Shown here piece after piece: positions 15,255 to 21,663 of a stretch of DNA of 22,883 nt (positions are counted from its first letter, which is position 1; each line of letters opens with the position of its first letter). The stretch lies in assembly GCA_964520045.1 (NCBI GenBank), contig CAZFMJ010000044.1:1-22883 (forward strand), read 5' to 3'. Position numbers and translations under genes: made by a program. The notes under the pieces were generated by a model. It ran no database searches. It saw only the letters and a list, made by a program, of their open reading frames with translations, and was not told the origin of the DNA. Source of the stretch: CAZFMJ01 sp964520045. GTDB taxonomy: Bacteria; Elusimicrobiota; Elusimicrobia; Elusimicrobiales; CAZFMJ01.

Positions 15255-15521
15255 ATGGCAGTAGTTGTCAGATTGCAGAGAACGGGAAAGCCCAAACAGG
15301 CCTATTACCGCATTGTCGCGATTGATAAGCGCCGCGGGCCTTCAGGAGAGCCTCTGGAAATTTTGGGGCATTATAACCCCAAAGCTGAAAAGGCTAAAGA
15401 AAAGGTATTTATCAAATTGGAGAAGCTTGAGCGCTGGCTTAAAACAGGAGCAAAGCCTTCTGAGACGGTGGCTTCGCTTATACGTTTTTCAAAAAGATCG
15501 CAGACTGTTAAAACGGGGTGA
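15255..15521 (+). CDS. rpsP: Ribosomal protein bS16
   Basis: 88 residues. The start MAVVVRLQRTGKPKQAYYRI and GPSGEPLEILGHYNP are diagnostic of bS16, a 30S assembly protein. It has the strongest ribosome-binding site in the window (AGGAGG, eight bases before ATG 15255), as expected for a ribosomal gene. Its stop overlaps a GTG (GTGA) just before the khpA ATG. Confidence 0.97.
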   Translation: MAVVVRLQRTGKPKQAYYRIVAIDKRRGPSGEPLEILGHYNPKAEKAKEKVFIKLEKLERWLKTGAKPSETVASLIRFSKRSQTVKTG

Positions 15522-15526
15522 GTTTT

Positions 15527-15754
15527 ATGAAAGAATTGCTTGCGTATATAGTCAAGTCGCTTGTTGACAAACCTGAGGATGTTTCCGTAGATATGGCGGA
15601 GGAAGACAATGCCCTGCGTTTTAAGCTTAAGGTGTCCGATCCCGATAAGGGAAAGGTGATCGGCAAGGAAGGCAAGGTTATAAAAGCTATACGCACCGTC
15701 ATGACCGCGGGAACGGCCAAAGACAGCAAACGGGTTTTCGTCGATATTGAATAG
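15527..15754 (+). CDS. khpA: KH-domain RNA-binding protein KhpA
   Basis: 75 residues, a single KH domain with the GxxG loop in GKVIGKEGKVIKAIR (residues 42-56). Members (YlqC/KhpA) bind RNA, often together with KhpB/Jag, and affect cell division and ribosome assembly. It sits directly after rpsP, its standard neighbour. Start ATG 15527 with GGGGTGAG upstream; a GTG at 15518 overlapping the rpsP stop would add three residues. A repeat element begins three bases after its stop, where rimM would normally be. Confidence 0.93.
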   Translation: MKELLAYIVKSLVDKPEDVSVDMAEEDNALRFKLKVSDPDKGKVIGKEGKVIKAIRTVMTAGTAKDSKRVFVDIE

Positions 15755-15756
15755 AA

Positions 15757-15851
15757 AGACGGCCCATTCTTTCCATTAAAGTATTGAGAATGGGCCGCCC
15801 CAAACTCGCTGCTTTTAAGGATTGTTTGGGGCGGTAAATGGGAGACGGTAG
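15757..15851. repeat. Heptamer-arm palindromic element, copy 3
   Basis: The two-hairpin core is well preserved: H1 at 15763-15794 differs from copy 5 at one base (reverse complement), and H2 is at 15798-15831 (CCCCAAAC...GTTTGGGG). The left heptamer arm is almost lost and the right arm (GGTAAATGGGAGACGGTAG) is present in the opposite sense to copy 2. It occupies the khpA-trmD gap together with the GTGACT repeat. Confidence 0.85.
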
Positions 15852-15870
15852 TTGCATTGTCATGTGTTAA

Positions 15871-15904
15871 AACTGGTGACTAGTGACCTTGGCCGCCGGT
15901 GACT
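15871..15904. repeat. GTGACT-type heptamer repeat, copy 1
   Basis: TGGTGAC and TAGTGAC in tandem (15874-15887), then GGTGACT (15898-15904), ending seven bases before the trmD ATG. It matches the units at 17127-17204. Confidence 0.65.
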
Positions 15905-15911
15905 TAATAAT

Positions 15912-16613
15912 ATGCGGATTGATGTTGTAACTTTGTTTCCGTCGCTGGTGGAGCAGCCGCTTTCCGAAAGCATAGTGGGAAAGGCGCGGTCCGCCGGTTT
16001 TCTGAAACTGGGATTTGCCAACCCGAGAGATTTTGCTTCGGACAGGCATAAGACGGTGGATGACAGGCCTTACGGCGGAGGGCCCGGCATGCTTATGATG
16101 GCCGAGCCTGTTTACCGCGCGGTAAGAAGCGTAAAAAAAAGAAATTCGCTGGTTATACTGCTGGACCCGCATGGAAAGAGATTCGACCAGAATACCGCGT
16201 CCTCGCTTTCCGGAAAAAAACATATTGTGCTGGTATGCGGTCATTATGAGGGGATAGACAGCAGGCTTTCCAAAGAATTCGACATGGTTCTTTCCATGGG
16301 CGATTATGTGCTTACCGGAGGCGAACCGGCCGCGGTGGCGGTAATAGACTGCATAACGAGGCTTTTGCCAGGAGTGCTCAAAAAGAAAGAGGCGGTTTTG
16401 GAAGAGTCTTTCGGAAAAGACCGCCTGCTTGAATGTCCGCAGTATACAAGGCCTGCGGTCTGGCGCGGCATGAAAGTGCCGGGTATTCTCATAAGCGGAG
16501 ATCATAAAAAAATAGCCGGATGGCGGGCTAAGCAGGCCGTATCGGTTACAAAGAAATTAAGACCGGATTTGATACATCGGACTACAAAGGAGAAATGCTG
16601 TCATGGATATTAA
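15912..16613 (+). CDS. trmD: tRNA (guanine37-N1)-methyltransferase
   Basis: 233 residues. It makes m1G37 in tRNAs from S-adenosylmethionine, preventing +1 frameshifts. Knotted SPOUT methyltransferase signatures: MRIDVVTLFP start, DDRPYGGGPGM (50-60), HYEGIDSR (111-118), GDYVLTGGE (130-138) and ECPQYTRPAVWRGMKVP. The final residues (KCCHGY) result from an 11-base overlap with rplS, which couples the two genes. The start ATG 15912 directly follows repeats and lacks a Shine-Dalgarno sequence. rimM, usually just upstream, is absent. Confidence 0.97.
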   Translation: MRIDVVTLFPSLVEQPLSESIVGKARSAGFLKLGFANPRDFASDRHKTVDDRPYGGGPGMLMMAEPVYRAVRSVKKRNSLVILLDPHGKRFDQNTASSLSGKKHIVLVCGHYEGIDSRLSKEFDMVLSMGDYVLTGGEPAAVAVIDCITRLLPGVLKKKEAVLEESFGKDRLLECPQYTRPAVWRGMKVPGILISGDHKKIAGWRAKQAVSVTKKLRPDLIHRTTKEKCCHGY

Positions 16614-17124
16614 ACACGGCGAAGAGCTTGGAATAAAGAAAGAAACTTTTGATTTCCGTTCCGGAGATACGGTGCGGGTTCATACAAAGGTGGTTGAGGG
16701 AGAAAATGAAAGGATACAGGTTTTTGACGGAGTCGTAATACAAAGACGCGGCAGCGGTTTGTCCGCTACTTTTACTGTGCGCAAAACTTCATATGGCGTC
16801 GGCGTGGAGAGAATATTCCCTCTGCATTCTCCAAGAATAGACAAAATAGAAGTGGTAAAGCACGGCAAAGTAAGACGCGCGAGGCTTTTTTATCTCAGAA
16901 AGCTTTCAGGAAAAGCCGCAAGGCTCGGCGAGCAGAAGAGCGCAATGGCAGTGGACGGTGAAATTCTGCCGGGCGCGGAGATCGGTCAGGTAATTCCCGG
17001 GGCGCAGGCTGTCCCCGAAAAAACCGATGCTCCCGCAGTTGCGGCGGTTGAGACGCCGGTTCCTGTCGCTGCGGCCGCGGAGCAGTCTGCCGTAAAAACG
17101 GAACAAACCCCGAAACCTGTATAG
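16603..17124 (+). CDS. rplS: Ribosomal protein bL19 with C-terminal extension
   Basis: 173 residues against about 115 in most bacteria. Residues 1-107 are the bL19 core (FRSGDTVRVHTKV, FDGVVIQRRGSG, TFTVRKTSYGVGVERIFPLHSP, RRARLFYLR), which sits at the 30S-50S interface. Residues 108-173 form an Ala/Pro/Val/Glu-rich, probably disordered tail ending EQTPKPV. The tail keeps the reading frame and codon style of the gene, so it looks genuine and not a frameshift. Shine-Dalgarno AAAGGAG precedes ATG 16603 within the end of trmD. A GTCACC repeat starts three bases after the stop. Confidence 0.95.
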   Translation: MDIKHGEELGIKKETFDFRSGDTVRVHTKVVEGENERIQVFDGVVIQRRGSGLSATFTVRKTSYGVGVERIFPLHSPRIDKIEVVKHGKVRRARLFYLRKLSGKAARLGEQKSAMAVDGEILPGAEIGQVIPGAQAVPEKTDAPAVAAVETPVPVAAAAEQSAVKTEQTPKPV

Positions 17125-17126
17125 CA

Positions 17127-17204
17127 GTCACCAGTTGCCAGTCACCGGTCACCCGTTTCTAATATGGGGACTTGGTCGCTTTCTTCCGTCTGGTGACTGG
17201 GACC
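17127..17204. repeat. GTCACC-type heptamer element with inverted arms, copy 2
   Basis: The left arm is GTCACCA, GTTGCCA, GTCACCG, GTCACCC in perfect seven-base register (17127-17154). The right arm is the inverse, TGGTGAC TGGGACC (17191-17204). The core of about 36 bases has no recognised function. It lies between rplS and rnhB. Confidence 0.8.
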
Positions 17205-17215
17205 TCTTAGCGTCT

Positions 17216-17926
17216 ATGTCTCTTTGCGAATTTGACAGAAGACTTGCGCATGAACATAGCGCTGATTTTCTCATCGGAGTCGATGAGGCGGGCAGAGGTC
17301 CTCTTGCGGGGCCGGTTGTCGCATGCGCTGTTTTTGTCCCCCTCAAGGCGCATGTTTCCCTTAGTGAAATAAAAGACAGCAAGCTTCTTTCCGAAAAAAA
17401 GCGCGAGATGCTTTTTGCGCTGATGCGCTCTTTGGGCGTAAAATTCGGCGCCGGTTTTGCCTCTCCTTCCGAAATCGACCGCGTCAATATTCTGCAGGCG
17501 ACATTTTTAGCCATGCGCCGCGCCGTGTCCCGTCTTTGTCCCCCCCCTTTTTCATCCTCCACCCCTCGAGGGGGAGGGAAAGGGTGGGGGGGTAAGTGCG
17601 GAATTAGAGTTAATTTAAATTCCTCTCTTGTCGTTGTCGACGGTCCGTATAAAATTCCAGGCCTTGAACTGTCTCAGACCGCGGTCGTGGACGCCGACGC
17701 CAAATCTCTTTCCGCCGCGTGCGCCGGCATTTGCGCCAAAGTACTGCGTGATAGATGGATGAAAGTCCTTGACGGTAGTTTCCCTGGATACGGTTTTGCT
17801 TTGCATAAGGGATACGGCACGCGGGTTCATATGGAAGCTCTGAGAAAACTGGGCCCTTCCCCCGTTCACCGCAGAAGTTTTGCCCCTGTAGCTAAATATA
17901 GGCTGAAGGCAGACGGTAAACGGTAG
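17216..17926 (+). CDS. rnhB: Ribonuclease HII (with in-frame repeat insertion)
   Basis: 236 residues from ATG 17216. It cleaves RNA in RNA-DNA hybrids and starts ribonucleotide excision. Catalytic acids are present: Asp23/Glu24 (LIGVDEAGRGPLAGP), Asp142 (VVVDGPYK) and Asp161 (VDADAKSLSAACAGICAKV), plus the C-terminal HKGYGTRVHMEAL and GPSPVHRRSFAPV. Residues about 109-127 (PPPFSSSTPRGGGKGWGGK) are foreign to the family and encoded by a G/C-rich palindrome between helix NILQATFLAMRRAVSRL and the VVVDG strand. The frame is kept and all catalytic residues survive, so the enzyme may still work. The last codons and stop (ADGKR) come from the next heptamer element. A longer frame from TTG 17135 would translate a repeat and is rejected. 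Confidence 0.93.
   Translation: MSLCEFDRRLAHEHSADFLIGVDEAGRGPLAGPVVACAVFVPLKAHVSLSEIKDSKLLSEKKREMLFALMRSLGVKFGAGFASPSEIDRVNILQATFLAMRRAVSRLCPPPFSSSTPRGGGKGWGGKCGIRVNLNSSLVVVDGPYKIPGLELSQTAVVDADAKSLSAACAGICAKVLRDRWMKVLDGSFPGYGFALHKGYGTRVHMEALRKLGPSPVHRRSFAPVAKYRLKADGKR
17540..17592. repeat. G/C-rich palindrome inserted in rnhB
   Basis: Eight C (17540-17547) and seven G (17586-17592) bracket an inner palindrome centred on CCCCTCGAGGGG (17562-17573), with CCTC and GAGG outside it, so the stretch can fold into one long hairpin. It is translated in frame within RNase HII. Confidence 0.8.
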
Positions 17927-18090
17927 ATGGGAGACGGTAGACGTTCCAAACAACTCCTTAAAGGCGGTTGAGTTTGGGACAGTCCTATTCTTAAAACTTT
18001 TGTAGAAAGAATGGGATGGTAAAACAAAAACATTTTTTGTCTTTTTTTCTTTCTTCCGGCTCCCGTTTACCATCTTCCATCTACCGTCTT
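17909..18090. repeat. Heptamer-arm palindromic element, copy 4 (reverse orientation)
   Basis: The left arm is GGCAGACGGTAAACGG and following; the right arm is CCCGTTTACCATCTTCC and CTACCGTC. The core order is reversed relative to copy 2: H2 first (17944-17979, CCAAAC...GTTTGG), then a diverged H1 (CCTATTCT...AGAATGGG). About 40 bases of T-rich sequence separate the core from the right arm. It overlaps the end of rnhB and stops four bases before yraN. Confidence 0.85.
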
Positions 18091-18094
18091 AATT

Positions 18095-18451
18095 ATGAAT
18101 AATCTCGGAAAAGAAGGCGAAGACAAGGCCGAGCGGTTTCTCAAAGGCCTCGGCTTTAAAATACTTGAGCGTTCTTACTCCTGCCCTATGGGGGAAGTGG
18201 ATATAATAGCTTTGGAAGGGAATACTCTTGTCTTCGTGGAAGTCAAAACCCGTTCCACGTACGCTTTCGGAGGATCTGTTTCCGCTGTTACCCCGAAAAA
18301 ACAGGCGAAAATAACAAAAACGGCTTTAAGTTTTATAAAGTTTAAAAATTTAAAACCCGAAGAAATAAGATTTGACGTGGCGGCGATTACAGGCGATTCC
18401 CCCCCGCTTCTTATCAGAAACGCATTCACGCCGAGAAGATATACGTTTTGA
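18095..18451 (+). CDS. yraN: YraN/UPF0102-family nuclease-like protein
   Basis: 118 residues, standard for UPF0102. It has the restriction-endonuclease-like core seen in the family: a helix with GKEGEDKAERFLKGLGFKIL, GEVDIIAL (Glu34/Asp36) and VFVEVKTR (Glu49-x-Lys51). Family function is unproven, but the fold resembles Holliday-junction resolvases. It follows rnhB as in many bacteria. The start comes right after repeat copy 4 with no Shine-Dalgarno sequence. Confidence 0.92.
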   Translation: MNNLGKEGEDKAERFLKGLGFKILERSYSCPMGEVDIIALEGNTLVFVEVKTRSTYAFGGSVSAVTPKKQAKITKTALSFIKFKNLKPEEIRFDVAAITGDSPPLLIRNAFTPRRYTF

Positions 18452-18684
18452 TTTCTAACGACGATAAGCTTGCAAATCACGAACACCGCATTGGAGTAAA
18501 AATAACCGCAGTATATTTTTCTCTTAGTACTTACCGGCCATTCCGCAAATCGTTGAAACGAAACTGTATCAGTTCTGGAATTAGACATTTATCATCTTGC
18601 GCGATACGGCTGTCTTCTGATATTTTGGGGTCGTATGGTATTTGTGGTAGAATAAACCATAGTTTACTTCAAGGAAAATACTGC
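18452..18684 (+). other. Leader/intergenic region before nucleoside-salvage operon
   Basis: 233 bases between yraN and pnp. The pnp frame stays open through it for about 79 codons, but the translation does not resemble the purine nucleoside phosphorylase N-terminus and it contains a good promoter near its 3' end. I see no repeats or RNA structure of a known class. Confidence 0.5.
18625..18653 (+). promoter_or_regulatory. Sigma70-type promoter for pnp-pdp-upp operon
   Basis: TTGGGG (18625-18630) and TAGAAT (18648-18653) with a 17-base spacer, 31 bases upstream of ATG 18685. Confidence 0.55.
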
Positions 18685-19521
18685 ATGATAAAAGAAAATC
18701 ATCACAAGTCAGTTAAAAAAACCGCAGATTGGCTTTTGAGAAAAACAGTAGGCAGGAGGCCTTCCATAGGCATAATAACGGGAAGCGGTCTTTCTCTGGC
18801 GGCGCCCGAACTTGAACAAATACTGAGCATACCATACGGCGATATTCCTTCCTTTCCCAGAACCACCGTTCCAGGCCATGAAGGCAGACTGATATTCGGT
18901 AAATTCTGCGGAAAAGAGATAGTTATAATGCAGGGCAGGTTCCATTTTTATGAAGGGCATGATATGGCGGGCTTGGCGTTTCCCATACGGGTTATCGGAT
19001 CTCTCGGCGTAAAAACTCTCATCGTAACATCCGCGGTCGGCTCATTGCATACCAGCCTTAAACCCGGCGATTTGCTCGTTTTAAAAGATCACATCAATCT
19101 TATGGGCAATAACCCTCTGCGCGGCACCTATGATCCGGCTTTCGGCAAGATGTTCCCGGACATGACGGAGCCCTACAATAAGCAATTGCGCGAAGAGGCG
19201 CTTAAATTCTGCAAAAAACTTAAGATCCGCTCAAGCGAAGGGGTTTATGTGGCCGTCACGGGTCCGTCCTACGAGACTCCCGCGGAAATAAAGGCTTTCA
19301 AAAATCTCGGCGGAGATGTGGTGGGAATGTCCGTGGTGCCTGAAGTGATTTCAGCGCGGCAGCTTAACATAAAAGTGCTGGCTTTAAGCTGGGTTACGAA
19401 TCTGGGCAGCGGGCTTGCGAACGCGCCTTTAAGCCACCCCGATGTTATAAGCCAGGGCCAAAAAATGGCCGGAAAAGTAAAAAAACTTATCGAAACTCTC
19501 CTTTGTTCCTCTTTCCTATGA
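18685..19521 (+). CDS. Purine nucleoside phosphorylase (trimeric type)
   Basis: 278 residues from ATG 18685, which has AAGGA nine bases upstream. It cleaves purine nucleosides with phosphate to base and ribose-1-phosphate. Motifs of the low-molecular-mass trimeric class: ITGSGLS (31-37, phosphate Ser), VPGHEGRLIFGK (62-73), MQGRFHFYEGH (82-92), YETPAEIKAF (196-205, Glu197 for the base), GMSVVPEVISARQL (214-227) and WVTNLGSG (236-243, Asn239, favouring 6-oxopurines). Its stop overlaps the start of the pyrimidine nucleoside phosphorylase (ATGA). An N-terminal extension back to 18448 is rejected. Confidence 0.95.
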   Translation: MIKENHHKSVKKTADWLLRKTVGRRPSIGIITGSGLSLAAPELEQILSIPYGDIPSFPRTTVPGHEGRLIFGKFCGKEIVIMQGRFHFYEGHDMAGLAFPIRVIGSLGVKTLIVTSAVGSLHTSLKPGDLLVLKDHINLMGNNPLRGTYDPAFGKMFPDMTEPYNKQLREEALKFCKKLKIRSSEGVYVAVTGPSYETPAEIKAFKNLGGDVVGMSVVPEVISARQLNIKVLALSWVTNLGSGLANAPLSHPDVISQGQKMAGKVKKLIETLLCSSFL

Positions 19522-20828
19522 GAATGCTTGACCTTATACTTAAAAAACGCTCCGGTCTGGAGATGTCCGAGCGGGATCTTTCTTTTATAGCGGGCGGGGC
19601 TTCGTCTGGTACCATCCCTGATTATCAGCTTTCCTCCTGGCTTATGGCTGCTTTCTGCCGGGGATTGAACGAAAAAGAGTCGGCGTGGCTTACAAAGGCG
19701 ATGGCTTTTTCAGGCCGCCGGCTGGATTTTAGGTCGGTAAAACAGCCTAAAATAGACAAGCATTCCACGGGCGGGGTGGGCGACGGAATTTCGCTGGCTT
19801 TGGCTCCGCTTGCCGCCTGCGGCGGGATAGCGGTTCCTATGATGTCGGGCAGGGGGCTTGGGCATACGGGCGGCACTCTTGATAAACTGGAATCGATAAA
19901 AGGTTTCAAGGTGCGGCTTTCGCCGGAGCATATATTAAGACAGTTAAAAGCCATAGGCGTATGCATGTTCGGTCAGACCGCGGAGCTGGCGCCCGCCGAC
20001 AAAAAGCTTTATGCTTTAAGGGACGCCTCCGGAACCGTTGAATGCATACCTTTGATAACAGCCAGCATACTTTCCAAGAAATACGCCGAAAACCTCGACG
20101 GCCTTGTGCTGGACGTGAAATTCGGGGCGGGCTCTTTTCTTAAGGATTATAATTTATGCAGACAGCTGGCCTGCGCTCTGGTCAATACGGGTAAAAGGCT
20201 CGGCATGAAATGCGCCGCGGTGCTTACGGCCATGGACCAGCCTCTGGGAAAAGCCGTGGGAAACAGCCTTGAAATGATACAGGCCGTCAAAGTTCTTCAT
20301 GCCGATTCGTCCGTTAAGGATTATGTGGAGGTGCTCGGCGTTTTGGGCGGTTGGATGCTTTATATGGGCGGAAAGGCCAGGCATTCCGAGGAAGGAATGG
20401 AAATTCTGGATAAAGTGATACGTTCCGGCAAAGCGCTGGAGAAATTCCGCGACATGGTGCGCTGGCAGGGCGGAGATCCGCGGATAGTTGATAATCCGGA
20501 ACGGTTTCTGCCGAAAGCAAAATTGGGGCTTCATATAAAAGCGGGCAGGAACGGCTATATAAGCCGTCTTGAGGCGCATGCCGTGGGCCGGGCCGGAGTT
20601 CTGCTGGGTGCGGGGCGCAATAAAATGGAAGACGCCGTTGATTACGGCGCAGGAATTATTCTTGAAAAGAAAATCGGGGACAAGGTAAAGCCCGCCGATG
20701 TGGTCGCCGTTCTTTATTCGTCGGATGCAAAAAATCTTGCGTCCGCCGAAAAGGAGTTTAAGAAAGCCTTTTCTGTTTCTGAAAAAAGGCCCGCCGCAGA
20801 GGCGGTTATAAAGGAGGTAGTAAAGTGA
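19518..20828 (+). CDS. Pyrimidine-nucleoside/thymidine phosphorylase
   Basis: 436 residues. It converts uridine, thymidine or deoxyuridine plus phosphate into base and (deoxy)ribose-1-phosphate. The family signature is clear: DKHSTGGVGDGISLALAP (80-97), followed by SGRGLGHTGGTLDKLESIKG (110-129), with the three-domain length usual for DeoA/Pdp. Start ATG 19518 overlaps the pnp stop by four bases; an in-frame TTG at 19503 is less likely. Pdp (broad) and DeoA (thymidine) cannot be separated with certainty by eye. Next to upp, uracil is the likely product passed on. Confidence 0.93.
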   Translation: MRMLDLILKKRSGLEMSERDLSFIAGGASSGTIPDYQLSSWLMAAFCRGLNEKESAWLTKAMAFSGRRLDFRSVKQPKIDKHSTGGVGDGISLALAPLAACGGIAVPMMSGRGLGHTGGTLDKLESIKGFKVRLSPEHILRQLKAIGVCMFGQTAELAPADKKLYALRDASGTVECIPLITASILSKKYAENLDGLVLDVKFGAGSFLKDYNLCRQLACALVNTGKRLGMKCAAVLTAMDQPLGKAVGNSLEMIQAVKVLHADSSVKDYVEVLGVLGGWMLYMGGKARHSEEGMEILDKVIRSGKALEKFRDMVRWQGGDPRIVDNPERFLPKAKLGLHIKAGRNGYISRLEAHAVGRAGVLLGAGRNKMEDAVDYGAGIILEKKIGDKVKPADVVAVLYSSDAKNLASAEKEFKKAFSVSEKRPAAEAVIKEVVK

Positions 20829-21454
20829 AAGAAAAAATTTTTATTTCCTGCCATCCTCTGGCGTTGGATAAAATAGGGAAGCTCAGAGACAAAAAAACGC
20901 GGGTTGACGAATTCCGCAGGCTTATGTCGGAAATTTCCATTATTCTGGGGTGCGACGCTCTGGCGGGACTGCCCGTTGAAAAAGCGGTCGTTCAGACTCC
21001 GCTGGGCTCGGCCAACTGCATGAAAGCCGGAAAGGACATAACATTCATAGCCATACTGCGCGCCGGCCTCGGCATGATAGACGGGCTTTTAAAGCTTGCG
21101 CCTTCGGCAAATGTCGGGCATATAGGCATATACAGGAACGAGCAGACGCTTGACCCTGTGCGTTATTATGTAAGATTTCCCAAAAATCTTCGCAATCAGT
21201 ATGTCGTGCTGGCCGATCCAATGCTTGCCACCGGCGGTTCCGTGGTAGAGGCCGTAGACATTCTTAAATCCCATGGAGCTTCCAAAGTAATATTTGTATG
21301 CGTTCTCGCCGCCAAGCAGGGCTTAAGGCGTCTGCATGAAAAGCATCCGGACGTGCCTGTGTATACCGGAGCGGTTGATAATATGCTTAATTTAGACGGG
21401 TATATCGCGCCCGGATTGGGAGATGCCGGCGACAGAATGTTCGGAACGGATTGA
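20825..21454 (+). CDS. upp: Uracil phosphoribosyltransferase
   Basis: 209 residues, the family length. It makes UMP from uracil and PRPP. The PRPP-binding loop LADPMLATGGSV is at 129-140, with AILRAGLGMIDG (76-87) and the C-terminal GLGDAGDRMFGTD that closes on uracil. Start GTG 20825 overlaps the previous stop (GTGA) and has a strong AAGGAGG site, so this is a deliberate weak-codon/strong-site start. It completes a salvage operon that takes nucleosides to bases and then uracil to UMP. Confidence 0.97.
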   Translation: MKEKIFISCHPLALDKIGKLRDKKTRVDEFRRLMSEISIILGCDALAGLPVEKAVVQTPLGSANCMKAGKDITFIAILRAGLGMIDGLLKLAPSANVGHIGIYRNEQTLDPVRYYVRFPKNLRNQYVVLADPMLATGGSVVEAVDILKSHGASKVIFVCVLAAKQGLRRLHEKHPDVPVYTGAVDNMLNLDGYIAPGLGDAGDRMFGTD

Positions 21455-21460
21455 TAAAAG

Positions 21461-21656
21461 AAGGTAAACGGTAGACGGTAAACGGTAGACGGCAAAAAAA
21501 CAAATTACCGGACCTTCTTTGTTTTCCCCCTTTCCAATCCGTCATTTTGTTGTTCCGTCTACCGTCCCAAACAATCCATAGAGGCAGTGAGTTTGGGGCG
21601 GCCCATTCTCAATGCTTTAATGGAAAGAATGGGCAGTCTTCCATTTACCATTTCCC
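21461..21656. repeat. Heptamer-arm palindromic element, copy 5 (reverse orientation)
   Basis: The left arm has four heptamers (GTAAACG, GTAGACG, twice each, from 21463). H2 (21565-21598, CCCAAAC...GTTTGGGG) precedes H1 (21602-21633), whose 32 bases are the reverse complement of H1 in copy 2 except at one end base. A unique insert of about 60 bases lies between the left arm and CCGTCTACCG. It ends just before the GH84 start codon. Confidence 0.85.
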
Positions 21657-21663
21657 TTCTTTT

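Noticed and set aside
17135..17215. TTG-initiated extension of RNase HII
   Set aside because: It translates the GTCACC repeat and the family N-terminus fits ATG 17216.
18448..18684. In-frame N-terminal extension of purine nucleoside phosphorylase
   Set aside because: The extra 79 residues do not resemble the family, the region holds a good promoter (18625-18653), and ATG 18685 has a ribosome-binding site.
21547..21663. N-terminal extension of the GH84 protein
   Set aside because: It is a translation of the H1/H2 repeat core; family homology begins right at ATG 21664.
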